A stretch of DNA of 64,000 bases from Echinicola soli (lineage in GTDB: Bacteria > Bacteroidota > Bacteroidia > Cytophagales > Cyclobacteriaceae): NCBI RefSeq assembly GCF_006575665.1, contig NZ_CP041253.1, forward strand, positions 1,369,501-1,433,500, read 5' to 3'. The notes beneath the pieces are model-generated. The model was given only the letters and a program-made list of their open reading frames with translations, had not been told where the DNA came from and made no database searches. Position numbers and translations under genes: made by a program. Below are positions 43,501 through 51,688 of the stretch, piece after piece. How positions within the stretch are numbered: the first letter of the stretch is position 1; every line of letters begins with the position of its first letter.

Positions 43501-43706
43501 TGCAACACTGCATCGGTAGCCGCTTCAATGGTGTAATTACCTTCAAAATCGGCTATGGTGCCTTTGGTGGTGCCTTTAATCATGACAGTGACGCCGGGTA
43601 GCCCCATTCCTGTGGCATCCGTGACCTGTCCAGTGACCTGATCCTGCCCCACTACTAGGAAGGGGAGCAAAAACAGGACGACAAAAATAGTAAAAACCTG
43701 TTTCAT
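40563..43706 (-). CDS. SusC/RagA-type TonB-linked outer-membrane protein
   Basis: A 1047-residue TonB-dependent transporter. The signal peptide (MKQVFTIFVVLFLLPFLVVGQ) is followed by a carboxypeptidase-D-like regulatory domain (VTGQVTDATGMGLPGVTVMIKG), then the TonB box region (EKSLDEVVVTAIG) and the plug and barrel domains, ending in GFTLKATF. It imports oligomeric substrates with SusD. The start at 43706 is chosen because the frame beyond lacks a signal, and the promoter lies at 43791-43817. Confidence 0.95.
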   Translation of the reverse strand: MKQVFTIFVVLFLLPFLVVGQDQVTGQVTDATGMGLPGVTVMIKGTTKGTIADFEGNYTIEAATDAVLQFSFIGFTTQEIPVNGQSNINVTLTEDEKSLDEVVVTAIGIKQQKKKLGYATQEVNTEGLEQANTMNVGNALSGQVAGLTVTNPTGMFQSPSFTLRGKTPLIVLDGVPVETDFYDISPDDIESINVLKGGAASALYGARGKNGAILITRKNASKEGLTVTASTSNMVTAGFTVFPETQTEYGNGSNGKYEFWDGADGGISDGDMIWGPKFEPGVMIPQWNSPIRDKQTGETIEWYGNVAGTVYDDKSRYERVPTPWVRHDNLKDFLRTGVVTKNDFSIAYQGDRAQFYFSGNYSHQKGQVPNSALTTGGMTFNSSFKLLENLQLDATASYNKVHSPNYPRYGYGPKNHMYTILIWMGDDVNGQDLKDHMYVPGLEGYRQANYNYAWYNNVYFAANEYNQLYNQNTLDGKLKLKYQITPDLYIQGRVSARNKGKFTDAQSPKSYLNYGDSRNGDYKMWNDDQLNLDADFLASYYKTLTDNFSFGVNAGASSFRRTYQQEYASSDGLIVPGVYSLSNTQGPVQASNTYQEKAIRSVYGTVNLEMWNSVFLNLTGRNDWSSTLPASTNSYFYPSASLSAMISEFITLPKAMDYLKVYTSWSEVSNDLDPYSLQATYNKGVTYGSTPSVYYPSGLVNPAIQPEKSTTFEAGLSTSFAQKRLTLEGTYYRILDENQIIDLSISEASGFNSRKVNGNEYTTDGVEIMLNYLAIDHDKFDWNIGLNWTRFVKRISDIYSGENRYGNLREGDRADSYYATVWQKSADGQVILDANTGLPTKDPYPTKIGHLDPSWRLGIQNRFRIGDFRVDVDVDGAWGGLIRSMTIEKMWWGGKHPNSVLYRDQEYAAGEPVYVPEGVVLTGGELTRDVDGNVISDTREYTQNTTAVSWQTWSQIYPYQAQVTEEESETFANVFDRSYFKLRRLAVTYDLMNIMQSEKIKKLDLSLYGYNLAMWKKMPLLDPDYGNDNNLQDPSSRYVGFTLKATF

Positions 43707-43790
43707 AGAGTGATTTGAGTTATAGATGATAGATAATTGAAATTCAGATAATTGTGTGCTTTCAGGCGTTGTTGTTGCCTTAATTTGTCG

Positions 43791-43817
43791 CAAAACTATC
43801 CGTATAGCATATATCAA
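43791..43817 (-). promoter_or_regulatory. susC promoter
   Basis: On the minus strand TAGTTTTG (43798-43791) fits the -7 box, with a -33 TTG at 43817-43815 (spacing about 16, a little short). It lies about 85 bases upstream of the susC ATG. Confidence 0.5.
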
Positions 43818-44052
43818 TTGAAAAGGTTCGGTTATGAAATTTTTAATTAAAGCAAAGAATGCTTAAGTGAAAATTAACATTAAATAAGTGCCTGAATTTG
43901 GCAATGTGATAAAGGCTATTTGGTGTTGGAAAAATCTAACCAAACGCAGCAAATACGTGATATTAGACTAATGTTTTTAAAAAATAACTATTAATGGAAA
44001 GTTAAATGAAATTAAAAATAATTTTATACGATTAAAAGAAAAGGATTCGTAA

Positions 44053-44086
44053 ACAAAAAAAACAGGTAGAGACTACCTGTTCTTTT
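44053..44086 (-). terminator. Terminator of the sulfate assimilation operon
   Basis: AACAGGTAG (44061-44069, with AGAC loop) pairs with CTACCTGTT (44074-44082). Read on the minus strand the stem is followed by TTTTTTTTGTTT, a good termination run. It lies 150 bases beyond the last gene of the sulfate operon, with no other gene between. Confidence 0.7.
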
Positions 44087-44238
44087 TAAAATTAAATCAA
44101 CCGCATATTATATCTTTACTATTATCGAACTGCTGAATTGAAAGATTATGGAACCGTGCTGGATGAAATGGATGAAAGTAGTTAATGGCAAACAGTTGAC
44201 GGTGCAGTCTTATTCAACAGCCTTTGTCGTATTTTACA

Positions 44239-44811
44239 TTACTTTACCAAAAGCTCTTTGGTAAGCTTGTTCAGGGCTTCTACTTTGTATTCGAAGTCAC
44301 CTTTTAGCGTATCCCGGTATTGGTGGATGTTTTCCACCATTTCGTTAATGTCATCAGGGATGACTTCTTCCAGAAATTGACGGAGTCGCTTGGCGGTGGT
44401 AGGTGATTTGCCATTGGTGCTAATGGCGATTTTTACATTGCCTTTGGTGACGATGCCACCCAGGTAAAAATCACACAGCTCTGGCGTATCGGCGATATTT
44501 ACTAACAGATGCTTGGCTTTGGCGTCCTGTTGGATCTGCTTATTTACTTCTTTATCGTCAGTGGCTCCAATAACGATGTGACGGTTTTCGAGATAAGCCT
44601 TACTATAGGCGGCTTCGATAAGCTGCAGATTGTCTGTTTTGGCTGCAATCGCCTTGATCTCATCTGAGATTTCTTTGGCTAGAACAGTTACCTTGGCCTT
44701 AGGGCTGGATTTGAGCAAAAAAGATAATTTTTCCAGTCCCACATTACCTCCTCCTACGATCAAAGTGTCCAGGTGTGCTACTTTTAGAAACACGGGGTAA
44801 AGTTCATTCAT
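44239..44811 (-). CDS. Precorrin-2 dehydrogenase / sirohydrochlorin ferrochelatase-type (Met8/CysG N-domain)
   Basis: A 190-residue bifunctional siroheme synthase-like protein of the CysG N-terminal/Met8 type. The NAD+-binding motif is IVGGGNVGLEKL (near residue 17). FYLGGIVTKGNVKIAISTNGKSP is the family's substrate region. It would oxidise precorrin-2 and insert iron to make siroheme for the sulfite reductase two genes upstream. It ends the operon 73 bases after cobA. Confidence 0.92.
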   Translation of the reverse strand: MNELYPVFLKVAHLDTLIVGGGNVGLEKLSFLLKSSPKAKVTVLAKEISDEIKAIAAKTDNLQLIEAAYSKAYLENRHIVIGATDDKEVNKQIQQDAKAKHLLVNIADTPELCDFYLGGIVTKGNVKIAISTNGKSPTTAKRLRQFLEEVIPDDINEMVENIHQYRDTLKGDFEYKVEALNKLTKELLVK

Positions 44812-44884
44812 GGTGGTTATGGTTTATGGGTTAAAGCAGCATCGGGAATGGGTGATCTTCCCGATGCTTTTGATTTTTATATCG

Positions 44885-45649
44885 CTATACACTGATAGCT
44901 TCTCTATATACTTCCATTAATTTAGGACTCTCGCGCACCACGTCGCCAATGACGATAACTGCGGGTGCTCCAATGCCAGATGCCTGTACTTTATGTTCGA
45001 TATCATGAATATGGCCGGCAACCACTTTTTCTTCCGATGTAGTGCCACTTTGGATCAGGGCAATGGGGGTGTTTTCTCTTCCCCCCTGACGAAATGCTGC
45101 TACGATTTCCGGAAGTTTTCTGGTGCCCATCAAGATGACCACCGTTGCTGTGGATTGAGTTGCCAGCTGCACATCACGGGACAGTTGTCCTGATGAAGTC
45201 GTACCTGTAATCACCCAAAAGCTCTCTGAAACACCACGCTTTGTCACAGGAATTCCCTGATAAGCGGGTACAGCAATGCTGGAGGTGATGCCTGGAACTA
45301 CTTCTGTTTCAATGCCAAATTGCTGCACATAGTCTATTTCTTCAGCTCCCCGTCCAAACACAAAAGGGTCTCCACCTTTTAACCGTACTACATGACCGTG
45401 CTTTAGGGCGTATTCTACGATCAACTTGTTGGTATCCTGTTGGGGATTCCACTTGCACCCATGCCGCTTTCCTACAAATACCTTAATGGCATTTTCAGTG
45501 GCATGTTTGAGGAGTGCCTTATCCACTAACGCATCATAAAGTATCACATCCGCCTTTCCCAGTGCCAATATGCCTTTAAGGGTGATCAGTTCTGGATCAC
45601 CTGGGCCGGCACCGACCAAGGTCAATTTCGGTGTGATGGGTGATATCAT
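44885..45649 (-). CDS. cobA: Uroporphyrinogen-III C-methyltransferase
   Basis: A 254-residue SAM-dependent methyltransferase (CobA/SUMT). The N-terminal signature GAGPGDPELITLKG (about 13-26) and GGDPFVFGRGAEE are present, followed by GITSSIAVPAYQGIPVT. It makes precorrin-2 for siroheme. Its ATG at 45649 overlaps the stop of the sulfite reductase by four bases (ATGA), which indicates coupled translation. Confidence 0.96.
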   Translation of the reverse strand: MISPITPKLTLVGAGPGDPELITLKGILALGKADVILYDALVDKALLKHATENAIKVFVGKRHGCKWNPQQDTNKLIVEYALKHGHVVRLKGGDPFVFGRGAEEIDYVQQFGIETEVVPGITSSIAVPAYQGIPVTKRGVSESFWVITGTTSSGQLSRDVQLATQSTATVVILMGTRKLPEIVAAFRQGGRENTPIALIQSGTTSEEKVVAGHIHDIEHKVQASGIGAPAVIVIGDVVRESPKLMEVYREAISV

Positions 45650-47748
45650 GCTTCTACCTCCTTGGCTCTGTAATCGCTAATGGTATGGTATACTTTTTCG
45701 GCTTTTTCATAGTATGCCTTCGCAAAATCCTCGGTAGGTTCATTTTGCTGAATTTCATACACGATATCCGCAAAGCTGCCATCCAGTGCGATTTTCCCTG
45801 AATCTACGAAAGTTTCGTCAAACTGCTTAACGATATCTGCATAGGAATTGGTTTTCTTACCTTCAGAAACCAAGATAGCCTTTGCAGTATTTACAAGTGT
45901 GGCATAGGTGTGGTAGATGCTGTCTGACCATTTTTTGTCATTGAAGCTATCCTCTGCATTGGCCAGTTTTTCCCTGGCTTCCAATAGCAAGGTAGCTACC
46001 AAGTCGATGACCACACCGGCACATTCCCCGACACCGACAGCTTTGACATATTCCTGCTCATTGCCCCAGTCGATATAATCACTGTCCACAATATCATCCG
46101 TGCTGGTCAATGGCTTCAAGAATTCATAGAAATACATTTGTCCCTGACGGTCATAATATTCTACGAATACCTCGTCCTTTTCTGCATTTTTTGCATAGTC
46201 GTCAAGGATCAGGCGGAGAGCTTGAGGGGCTCGTTTACTCGGGATTTTAATGACTTTATCCGCAAATCTCCCTTGCCCTTGTCCCAAAGTGGCTCCACCA
46301 AGCAAGACCTGCAAGGCAGGAATGACGGATTTGCCCACTTTGATGGACATGCCCTGAAACCCGATAGAAGCCATGTTGTGCTGGCCACAGGCGTTCATAC
46401 AGCCAGAGATTTTGATGCTCAGGTTTGTGTTGGACAGGTATTGGGGATACTCCTTGAAAATCACCTCTTCCAGCACATGTGCGGCTCCTGTACTGCTGGC
46501 AATACCCAAGTTACAGGTATCTGTGCCCGGACATGCCGTCAGGTCTCCCAACGTATCATAGCCATACGCTACAAAATCCAGTTTTTCCAATTCCCGATAG
46601 AAGAATGGTACTGCTTCTTCTTTTACATCCCTGATCAGGATGTTCTGGCGTAAGCTAAGACGGATTTCGTCATTGGCGTATTTGCTTACTAAATCAGCCA
46701 ATTTACGAGCTTTGTCTGTATAGAAGTCCCCCAAGTGTACTTTGATGCCTATGGATACGTACCCTTCTTGTTTTTGAGGGAGTACATTGGTGTTTAGCCA
46801 TCTTTCATAGGCTTCTCCAGTGGGGGTTTCCACTGCAGGAATTTCAGGATTTGGAAGAGTCCTGGCCGCTTCATAGCTTTTATGGTCGATCGGATAGGAT
46901 TGGAATTGCAAGGCTTTTTGTTCCTCGTTTACCAACTTCATAAACTCCTCTACGCCGATATCTTTTACCAGGAATTTCATCCTGGCCTTCATCCTTTTGG
47001 CACGCTCGCCGTGTCGGTCAAAAACCCTGACTACACCTTCTATAAAAGGAATCAACTTATCGGTGGCCAAAAACTCTTCGATCACATCAGCATGTCTGGG
47101 CTGGGATCCAAGGCCCCCTCCGAGAAGCACTTTGAAACCACGTACTTCTTCACCATTGATTGTTTTTACCTGCGGGATAAAGCCCAAGTCGTGCAGGTAA
47201 GTCAGGGCAGTGTCATCTTCAGTCGCTGAAAAGGCCATTTTGAACTTCCTGCCCATCTCTTGGCAGATCGGGTTTCTCAGCATGTACTTAAAGGTAGCAT
47301 CTGCGTAAGGAGTTACGTCAAACGGCTCTTTGGGATCAACACCGGCAGTTTCTGAAGCAGTGACATTCCTGACGGTATTTCCGCAGGCCTCACGAAGTGT
47401 TACTTCATCCTTTTCCAGTTCCGCCCAAAGCTCAGGCGTTCTGTCCAAGCTTACATAGTGGATTTGGATATCTTGGCGAGTGGTAATGTGTAGCCTGCCG
47501 GTGGAATATTCATCAGAAACCTTACAGATTCTGTGCAGCTGTTTGCCGGTTACTTTTCCATAAGGCAATTTGATCCGTATCATCTGTACACCCGGCTGGC
47601 GCTGGCCGTATACACCTCTGGCCAACCGAAGACTTCTGAATTTTTCTTCATCTATTTTACCGTCCTTAAAAAGCGAAATTTTCTTCTCAAGTTCGATAAT
47701 GTCTTTTTCCACAATGGGATTTTCTATCTCAGTTCTAAAGCTTTGCAT
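45646..47748 (-). CDS. Ferredoxin-type sulfite (nitrite) reductase with C-terminal HEPN domain
   Basis: A 700-residue siroheme [4Fe-4S] reductase. The cluster Cys are C406, C412 (TACPGTDTCNLG) and C450, C454 (SGCMNACGQH). The first 400 residues hold the ferredoxin-like and substrate domains (GRLHITTRQDIQ, NTVRNVTASETAGVD). It lacks a flavoprotein fusion, so electrons come from ferredoxin. Residues about 570-695 are an additional helical HEPN-like domain (EAREKLANAEDSFND, YHTYATLVNTAKAILVSEG). Sulfite is the expected substrate because of the surrounding genes. HEPN tails on this enzyme type are known in Bacteroidota but unexplained. Confidence 0.93.
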   Translation of the reverse strand: MQSFRTEIENPIVEKDIIELEKKISLFKDGKIDEEKFRSLRLARGVYGQRQPGVQMIRIKLPYGKVTGKQLHRICKVSDEYSTGRLHITTRQDIQIHYVSLDRTPELWAELEKDEVTLREACGNTVRNVTASETAGVDPKEPFDVTPYADATFKYMLRNPICQEMGRKFKMAFSATEDDTALTYLHDLGFIPQVKTINGEEVRGFKVLLGGGLGSQPRHADVIEEFLATDKLIPFIEGVVRVFDRHGERAKRMKARMKFLVKDIGVEEFMKLVNEEQKALQFQSYPIDHKSYEAARTLPNPEIPAVETPTGEAYERWLNTNVLPQKQEGYVSIGIKVHLGDFYTDKARKLADLVSKYANDEIRLSLRQNILIRDVKEEAVPFFYRELEKLDFVAYGYDTLGDLTACPGTDTCNLGIASSTGAAHVLEEVIFKEYPQYLSNTNLSIKISGCMNACGQHNMASIGFQGMSIKVGKSVIPALQVLLGGATLGQGQGRFADKVIKIPSKRAPQALRLILDDYAKNAEKDEVFVEYYDRQGQMYFYEFLKPLTSTDDIVDSDYIDWGNEQEYVKAVGVGECAGVVIDLVATLLLEAREKLANAEDSFNDKKWSDSIYHTYATLVNTAKAILVSEGKKTNSYADIVKQFDETFVDSGKIALDGSFADIVYEIQQNEPTEDFAKAYYEKAEKVYHTISDYRAKEVEA

Positions 47749-47803
47749 AGTGGTTGTTTTGATTATTGGGTGAAAAGCCCTTTCTGGCGAAGCGGAAAGG
47801 GTG

Positions 47804-49063
47804 CTATTGGATGAACCCTACGCTGGTCGTGTCAAAGGAGCCCTCATCGATAAGGATAAAGCTACCGTTTGACTTGCTTTCCTGGTAGGGATCAAAGTGA
47901 ATGGGCTTGCTGAGCCTGAAGTTCACTTTACCGATATCATTTAACTTCAACTGGTCCGTCCCCTCTGATCCGGAGAAATCGGTATGTACCAAGCCCTCTA
48001 TGCTATCTACTTTTGCCAACACTTGGTTTACGCCATGTTGAAGGATGTATTTTGCTCCTGTTCGTAATGGTCTGCTGTTTACTTGACAGATTGTGGCAGA
48101 CAGCTGTTTTTCGGATTTAGGCAGTTCGTTGGATTTTACCAGCATGTCACCGCGACTCACATTGACCTCGTCTTCCAGTGTGATGGTGATTGAGCTGCCC
48201 GGAATGGCTTCTTCAAACTCCTGATCGAAGAAGTTGATGGATTTTACTTTGCTGCTGGTGAAGGAAGGCAGTACCGTCACTTCATCACCTACAGCAAGCT
48301 TGCCGCCGTAAAGTTTGCCCGCAAATCCACGGAAGTCATGGTGTGCATCTGTTTTTGGTCTGACCACATATTGCACTGGGAACCTCGCGGCACTGTTGTC
48401 TTCTGATTCATCGATTTCTAGCCCTTCCAGGTAGTCCAATAGGGATGGTCCTTCGTACCAGTCCATGTTATCGGATCCACCGGCGATATTGTCACCATGG
48501 AGGGCGCTTACCGGAATGAACCTCACTTGGTCTTCCGTGTAGTTACTTTTCTCGATCAGCGCTTCAAAATCACTTTTGATCTCTTCGTATACCTGCTGAT
48601 CATAATCTACCAGGTCCATCTTGTTTACGGCCACGATCACACGGCCTACGCGAAGGAGGTTATTGATGAAGAAATGGCGGTAGGTCTGCTCGATCACTCC
48701 TTTTCGGGCATCGATCAGGATGATGGCAGCGGCGGAGGTGGAAGCTCCTGTCACCATGTTTCGGGTATACTCCACGTGGCCGGGAGTGTCTGCGATAATG
48801 TAGTTTGTATTTTCGGTGTTGAAATAGATGTGAGCCACATCAATGGTGATTCCTTGTTCCCTTTCCGCTACCAGGCCGTCCGTGGCCAGTGAAAAGTCAA
48901 GGTAATCAAAGCCTTTTTGCTTACTATTTCGCTCAATGGCTTCCAGTTTATCAGTGGTCAGTGACTTTGTATCATAAAGTAGTCTTCCGATAAGGGTACT
49001 TTTTCCGTCATCCACACTTCCTGCCGTCGCGATATTGATCAGTTTTCTATTTTCGGTGCTCAT
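47804..49063 (-). CDS. cysN: Sulfate adenylyltransferase subunit 1 (GTPase), CysN
   Basis: A 419-residue EF-Tu-like GTPase that powers APS synthesis by CysD. G1 GSVDDGKST, G3 DTPGHVEYT and G4 NKMD are intact, followed by two beta-barrel domains. There is no fused APS kinase domain, which agrees with an APS-reducing CysH in this operon. The gene follows cysD by 57 bases. Confidence 0.97.
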   Translation of the reverse strand: MSTENRKLINIATAGSVDDGKSTLIGRLLYDTKSLTTDKLEAIERNSKQKGFDYLDFSLATDGLVAEREQGITIDVAHIYFNTENTNYIIADTPGHVEYTRNMVTGASTSAAAIILIDARKGVIEQTYRHFFINNLLRVGRVIVAVNKMDLVDYDQQVYEEIKSDFEALIEKSNYTEDQVRFIPVSALHGDNIAGGSDNMDWYEGPSLLDYLEGLEIDESEDNSAARFPVQYVVRPKTDAHHDFRGFAGKLYGGKLAVGDEVTVLPSFTSSKVKSINFFDQEFEEAIPGSSITITLEDEVNVSRGDMLVKSNELPKSEKQLSATICQVNSRPLRTGAKYILQHGVNQVLAKVDSIEGLVHTDFSGSEGTDQLKLNDIGKVNFRLSKPIHFDPYQESKSNGSFILIDEGSFDTTSVGFIQ

Positions 49064-49119
49064 AAAATCTTGTCTCTTTGTTCTATTCTCTCTCGATACT
49101 TTCTATGGCGTACTTACTG

Positions 49120-50019
49120 CTAAAAGTACCCTACTTTTTTACGGTTTTCCATGGCGGCTTCGGAGCGCTTGTCATCGATTCTGGCGCCACGTTCGGAAAT
49201 TGTACTTGCCCGGATTTCGTCCACCACTTCTTCCAATGTTTCGGCTTCGGAAAGTACGGCTGCTGTACAGGTCATGTCACCCACTGTTCTGAAGCGGACC
49301 ATTCGCTCTTCCACTTCCTCGTGGTCTTCTCGGTACACATGTTCAGATGCCGTCCAGATCATACCGTCCCGCACAAATGTCTCCCGTTTATGGGCAAAAT
49401 AGATGGAAGGTATTTTGATGTTTTCTGTCTTGATGTATTCCCATACGTCAAGCTCTGTCCAATTGGAGATCGGGAATGCCCTCACGTTTTGTCCATGATG
49501 GATTTTTCCGTTCAGCATGTCAAATAGCTCCGGACGCTGATTTTTTTCATCCCACTGGCCGAAGTCGTCCCGAACGGAAAATACCCGTTCTTTGGCCCTT
49601 GCTTTTTCCTCGTCCCTACGTGCTCCACCGATACAGGCGTCAAACTTGTGCTCTTCGATGGCATCCAGCAGCGTGGTGGTCTGCAGGGAATTTCTACTGG
49701 AATAGCGACCTCGCTCTTCCTGGACTTTTCCTTGGTCGATGGAGTCCTGAACATTGGCTACGATCAGTTCCAATCCTAGCTCCTCTACCAGCCTGTCACG
49801 GAATTCGATCGTTTCGGGAAAATTGTGCCCAGTGTCCACGTGCAGCAATGGAAATGGTATCTTTGCCGGATAAAAGGCCTTTTGAGCTAATCTTACCAAG
49901 GTGATGGAATCTTTTCCACCGGAAAACATCAACACTGGTTTTTCGAATTGGGCAGCCACTTCACGGATGATGTGAATGGATTCGGCCTCTTTCGGATTAG
50001 GAACAAACGTATTTTTCAT
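49120..50019 (-). CDS. cysD: Sulfate adenylyltransferase subunit 2, CysD
   Basis: A 299-residue PP-loop ATP pyrophosphatase (SGGKDSITLV, about 33-42) that makes APS from sulfate and ATP. The family's GGARRDEEKARAKE and FPISNWTELDVWEYI segments are intact. It forms a heterodimer with CysN, the next gene. It sits 69 bases after cysH. Confidence 0.97.
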   Translation of the reverse strand: MKNTFVPNPKEAESIHIIREVAAQFEKPVLMFSGGKDSITLVRLAQKAFYPAKIPFPLLHVDTGHNFPETIEFRDRLVEELGLELIVANVQDSIDQGKVQEERGRYSSRNSLQTTTLLDAIEEHKFDACIGGARRDEEKARAKERVFSVRDDFGQWDEKNQRPELFDMLNGKIHHGQNVRAFPISNWTELDVWEYIKTENIKIPSIYFAHKRETFVRDGMIWTASEHVYREDHEEVEERMVRFRTVGDMTCTAAVLSEAETLEEVVDEIRASTISERGARIDDKRSEAAMENRKKVGYF

Positions 50020-50088
50020 GTGCTATTATTGTTTTTATCGGAAGCTCTGTGGCAATGGTTTTTCCATTCAAAGCTCCAGGCGAAACTT

Positions 50089-50790
50089 CTATTTTATATG
50101 TAATCCACATTCTTTATGCGAAACTTCCCACCACCATCTGCCGGCTCGTGGGTCTTCACCGGGCTCGATGGCCCGGGTACAGGGTGCGCAGCCAATGCTG
50201 GCGAATCCTTTGTCATGAAGTGGGTTATATGGGATTTTGTGGTCGCTGATGTATTGGAGCATTTCATCCATGGTCCAGTCCAGCAGGGGGTTGAATTTCA
50301 TGATTTGGTTACCTTCGTCCCATTCCAGTTTTTGCATGGAACTTCGGTTGTTGCTTTGCTCGGAGCGCAGACCGGTAATCCAGATACTGTTTCCCGCAAG
50401 TGCCCGTTTAAGGGGCTCTACCTTACGAACGTAGCAACAGCTTTTTCTGTTCTCCGGGGATTCATAAAATCCATTGATCCCTATATCACCGACCAGTTTC
50501 TCTACAGTGCTGGTATTGGGATAGTAAGGCTTGATCTTAATCTTATATCTGCTTTCGGTTCTGGCCAAAAGGTCATAGGTCTCATAAAATAACCTTCCAG
50601 TGTCCAAGGTAAAGATTTTTACTGGAAGATTATACTTGGCGATGATTTCTGTAATCACCTGGTCTTCCTGACCCAATGAGGTGGAGAACACAACCTTTCC
50701 CGGAAACAATTCACACAGCTGCGCTAACGCCTCAGAGATGGAGAGGTTATCAAGCCGTACTGACAAATCTTTCAAAAGGTTCTTTTTCAT
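50089..50790 (-). CDS. cysH: Adenylylsulfate (APS) reductase-type CysH
   Basis: A 233-residue thioredoxin-linked reductase. The Cys pairs C118-C119 (KSCCYVR) and C201-C204 (CAPC) mark the [4Fe-4S]-bearing form that reduces APS directly; the catalytic Cys is C228 in KECGLH. The PP-loop-like STSLGQEDQ is the nucleotide site. The absence of an APS kinase in the operon agrees with APS as substrate. It starts only 5 bases after the DUF2061 gene. Confidence 0.93.
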   Translation of the reverse strand: MKKNLLKDLSVRLDNLSISEALAQLCELFPGKVVFSTSLGQEDQVITEIIAKYNLPVKIFTLDTGRLFYETYDLLARTESRYKIKIKPYYPNTSTVEKLVGDIGINGFYESPENRKSCCYVRKVEPLKRALAGNSIWITGLRSEQSNNRSSMQKLEWDEGNQIMKFNPLLDWTMDEMLQYISDHKIPYNPLHDKGFASIGCAPCTRAIEPGEDPRAGRWWWEVSHKECGLHIK

Positions 50791-50795
50791 GGTAA

Positions 50796-51041
50796 TTATT
50801 TGTTATCGGATACTCTCGCCCAAGCCCTTTCGTGAAAATAGTAAAGCACCATTTTGCTTACTACTTCTATAGAGCCGATGGACAATGCTGTCTTTATCTG
50901 TCCTGTGATCAGGTAGGAAATCACCATGGTGTCAATAGTGCCCACTACCCTCCAGGAAACGGATTTCAAAACACTCTTTACATTGGTGTCTTTTCCTTCT
51001 TCATCTACAAACCATTTTTTGATAGATTGATCAAAAATCAT
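50796..51041 (-). CDS. DUF2061 small membrane protein
   Basis: An 81-residue protein with the conserved SWRVVGTIDTMVISYLITG and SIEVVSKMVLYYFHERAW, which together are the DUF2061 signature. It has two membrane helices. It leads the sulfate operon, 5 bases before cysH, with its ATG only 24 bases after a -7 box. Involvement with sulfur assimilation (for example sulfate uptake or membrane support) is inferred from position only. Confidence 0.85.
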   Translation of the reverse strand: MIFDQSIKKWFVDEEGKDTNVKSVLKSVSWRVVGTIDTMVISYLITGQIKTALSIGSIEVVSKMVLYYFHERAWARVSDNK

Positions 51042-51110
51042 AGGTTTTATAATTTGTTGAAAGACAAAAGTATATAAAACCTATAAAAAAAGTAGGGTTT
51101 ATAGGAAAAT
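51042..51110 (-). promoter_or_regulatory. Promoter-operator of the sulfate operon
   Basis: TACTTTTG (51072-51065 on the minus strand) fits the -7 box. Two inverted repeats share the half-site CCTATAAA or close variants: CCTATAAA/TTTATAGG at 51080-51087 and 51098-51105, and AGGTTTTATA/TATAAAACCT at 51042-51051 and 51073-51082, the latter with the -7 box in its loop. The Rrf2-type regulator gene is directly upstream, so these are likely its operator. The palindromes are seen; the binding protein is inferred. Confidence 0.6.
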
Positions 51111-51114
51111 TTTT

Positions 51115-51531
51115 TTATTCTTTATCCAGTATATCAGATAAGGTCTTGTTTTCCAATATATTAAGTGTCTCGTCTCTCACTTGAATCATTACTTGATTTA
51201 ATCCACATTTCTCTTGATCCCTACACTCTTCGCAGGCTTCGTAATAGTTTAAACTTACACAAGGTAAGAGGGCTATCGGGCCATCCAAAAGTCGGATTAT
51301 CCTTGACAATGGAATGTCCTTTGGTTCTTTGATCAGGTAATAGCCACCACCTTTTCCTTTTTTACTTCCCAAAAAACCTGCCTTCTTTAATTCAAGCAAG
51401 ATATTTTCCAGAAATTTATGTGAGATACCGTGCTCAGCGGCAATGTCTTGTATCAATACAGAGCCTTCTTCCTTATGCTTTCCCAAGTAGGTCAACGCAT
51501 GAAAGGCATATTTGGTTTTTTTGGATAACAT
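51115..51531 (-). CDS. Rrf2-family transcriptional regulator
   Basis: A 138-residue Rrf2 (CymR/IscR-like) repressor from ATG 51531; the longer frame to 51567 adds an unlikely leader. The winged helix shows TKYAFHALTYLG and SHKFLENILLELKKAGFLGSKKGKGGGY, cited by FLENILLELKKAG. Four Cys in the effector loop (C-x8-C-x2-C-x5-C, near residues 93-111) could ligate an iron-sulfur cluster. It sits 73 bases upstream of the sulfate operon, on the same strand, and probably controls it. Confidence 0.88.
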   Translation of the reverse strand: MLSKKTKYAFHALTYLGKHKEEGSVLIQDIAAEHGISHKFLENILLELKKAGFLGSKKGKGGGYYLIKEPKDIPLSRIIRLLDGPIALLPCVSLNYYEACEECRDQEKCGLNQVMIQVRDETLNILENKTLSDILDKE

Positions 51532-51621
51532 CTTACAAAAATAAAATAATTCCTGAATTCCCCCCATTTGTGGGATTTTTTTCTGAAATCTACTCAGGTC
51601 AGTTGAAATAGAAGCCTCACT

Positions 51622-51661
51622 ATAAGAAAACCCTCCAAGGGCAACTTGCTCTTGGAGGGTT
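51622..51661 (-). terminator. Terminator after htpG
   Basis: AACCCTCCAAG (51629-51639) pairs perfectly with CTTGGAGGGTT (51651-51661). On the minus strand the stem is followed by TTTTCTTATAG. It lies directly beyond the htpG stop. Confidence 0.85.
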
Positions 51662-51688
51662 ATCGAAATAATGGGTTGATATTAACTA

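Larger units (their letters stand above)
43707..44238. other. Gap between susC and the siroheme/sulfate operon
   Basis: About 530 bases, very AT-rich, with the susC promoter at its left end and the operon terminator near 44053-44086 at its right. The stretch 43830-44040 contains no gene that I can support. Confidence 0.5.

Noticed and set aside
43707..43817. SusC start at 43817
   Set aside because: The extra 37 residues precede a clear signal peptide starting at 43706 and would cover the promoter at 43791-43817.
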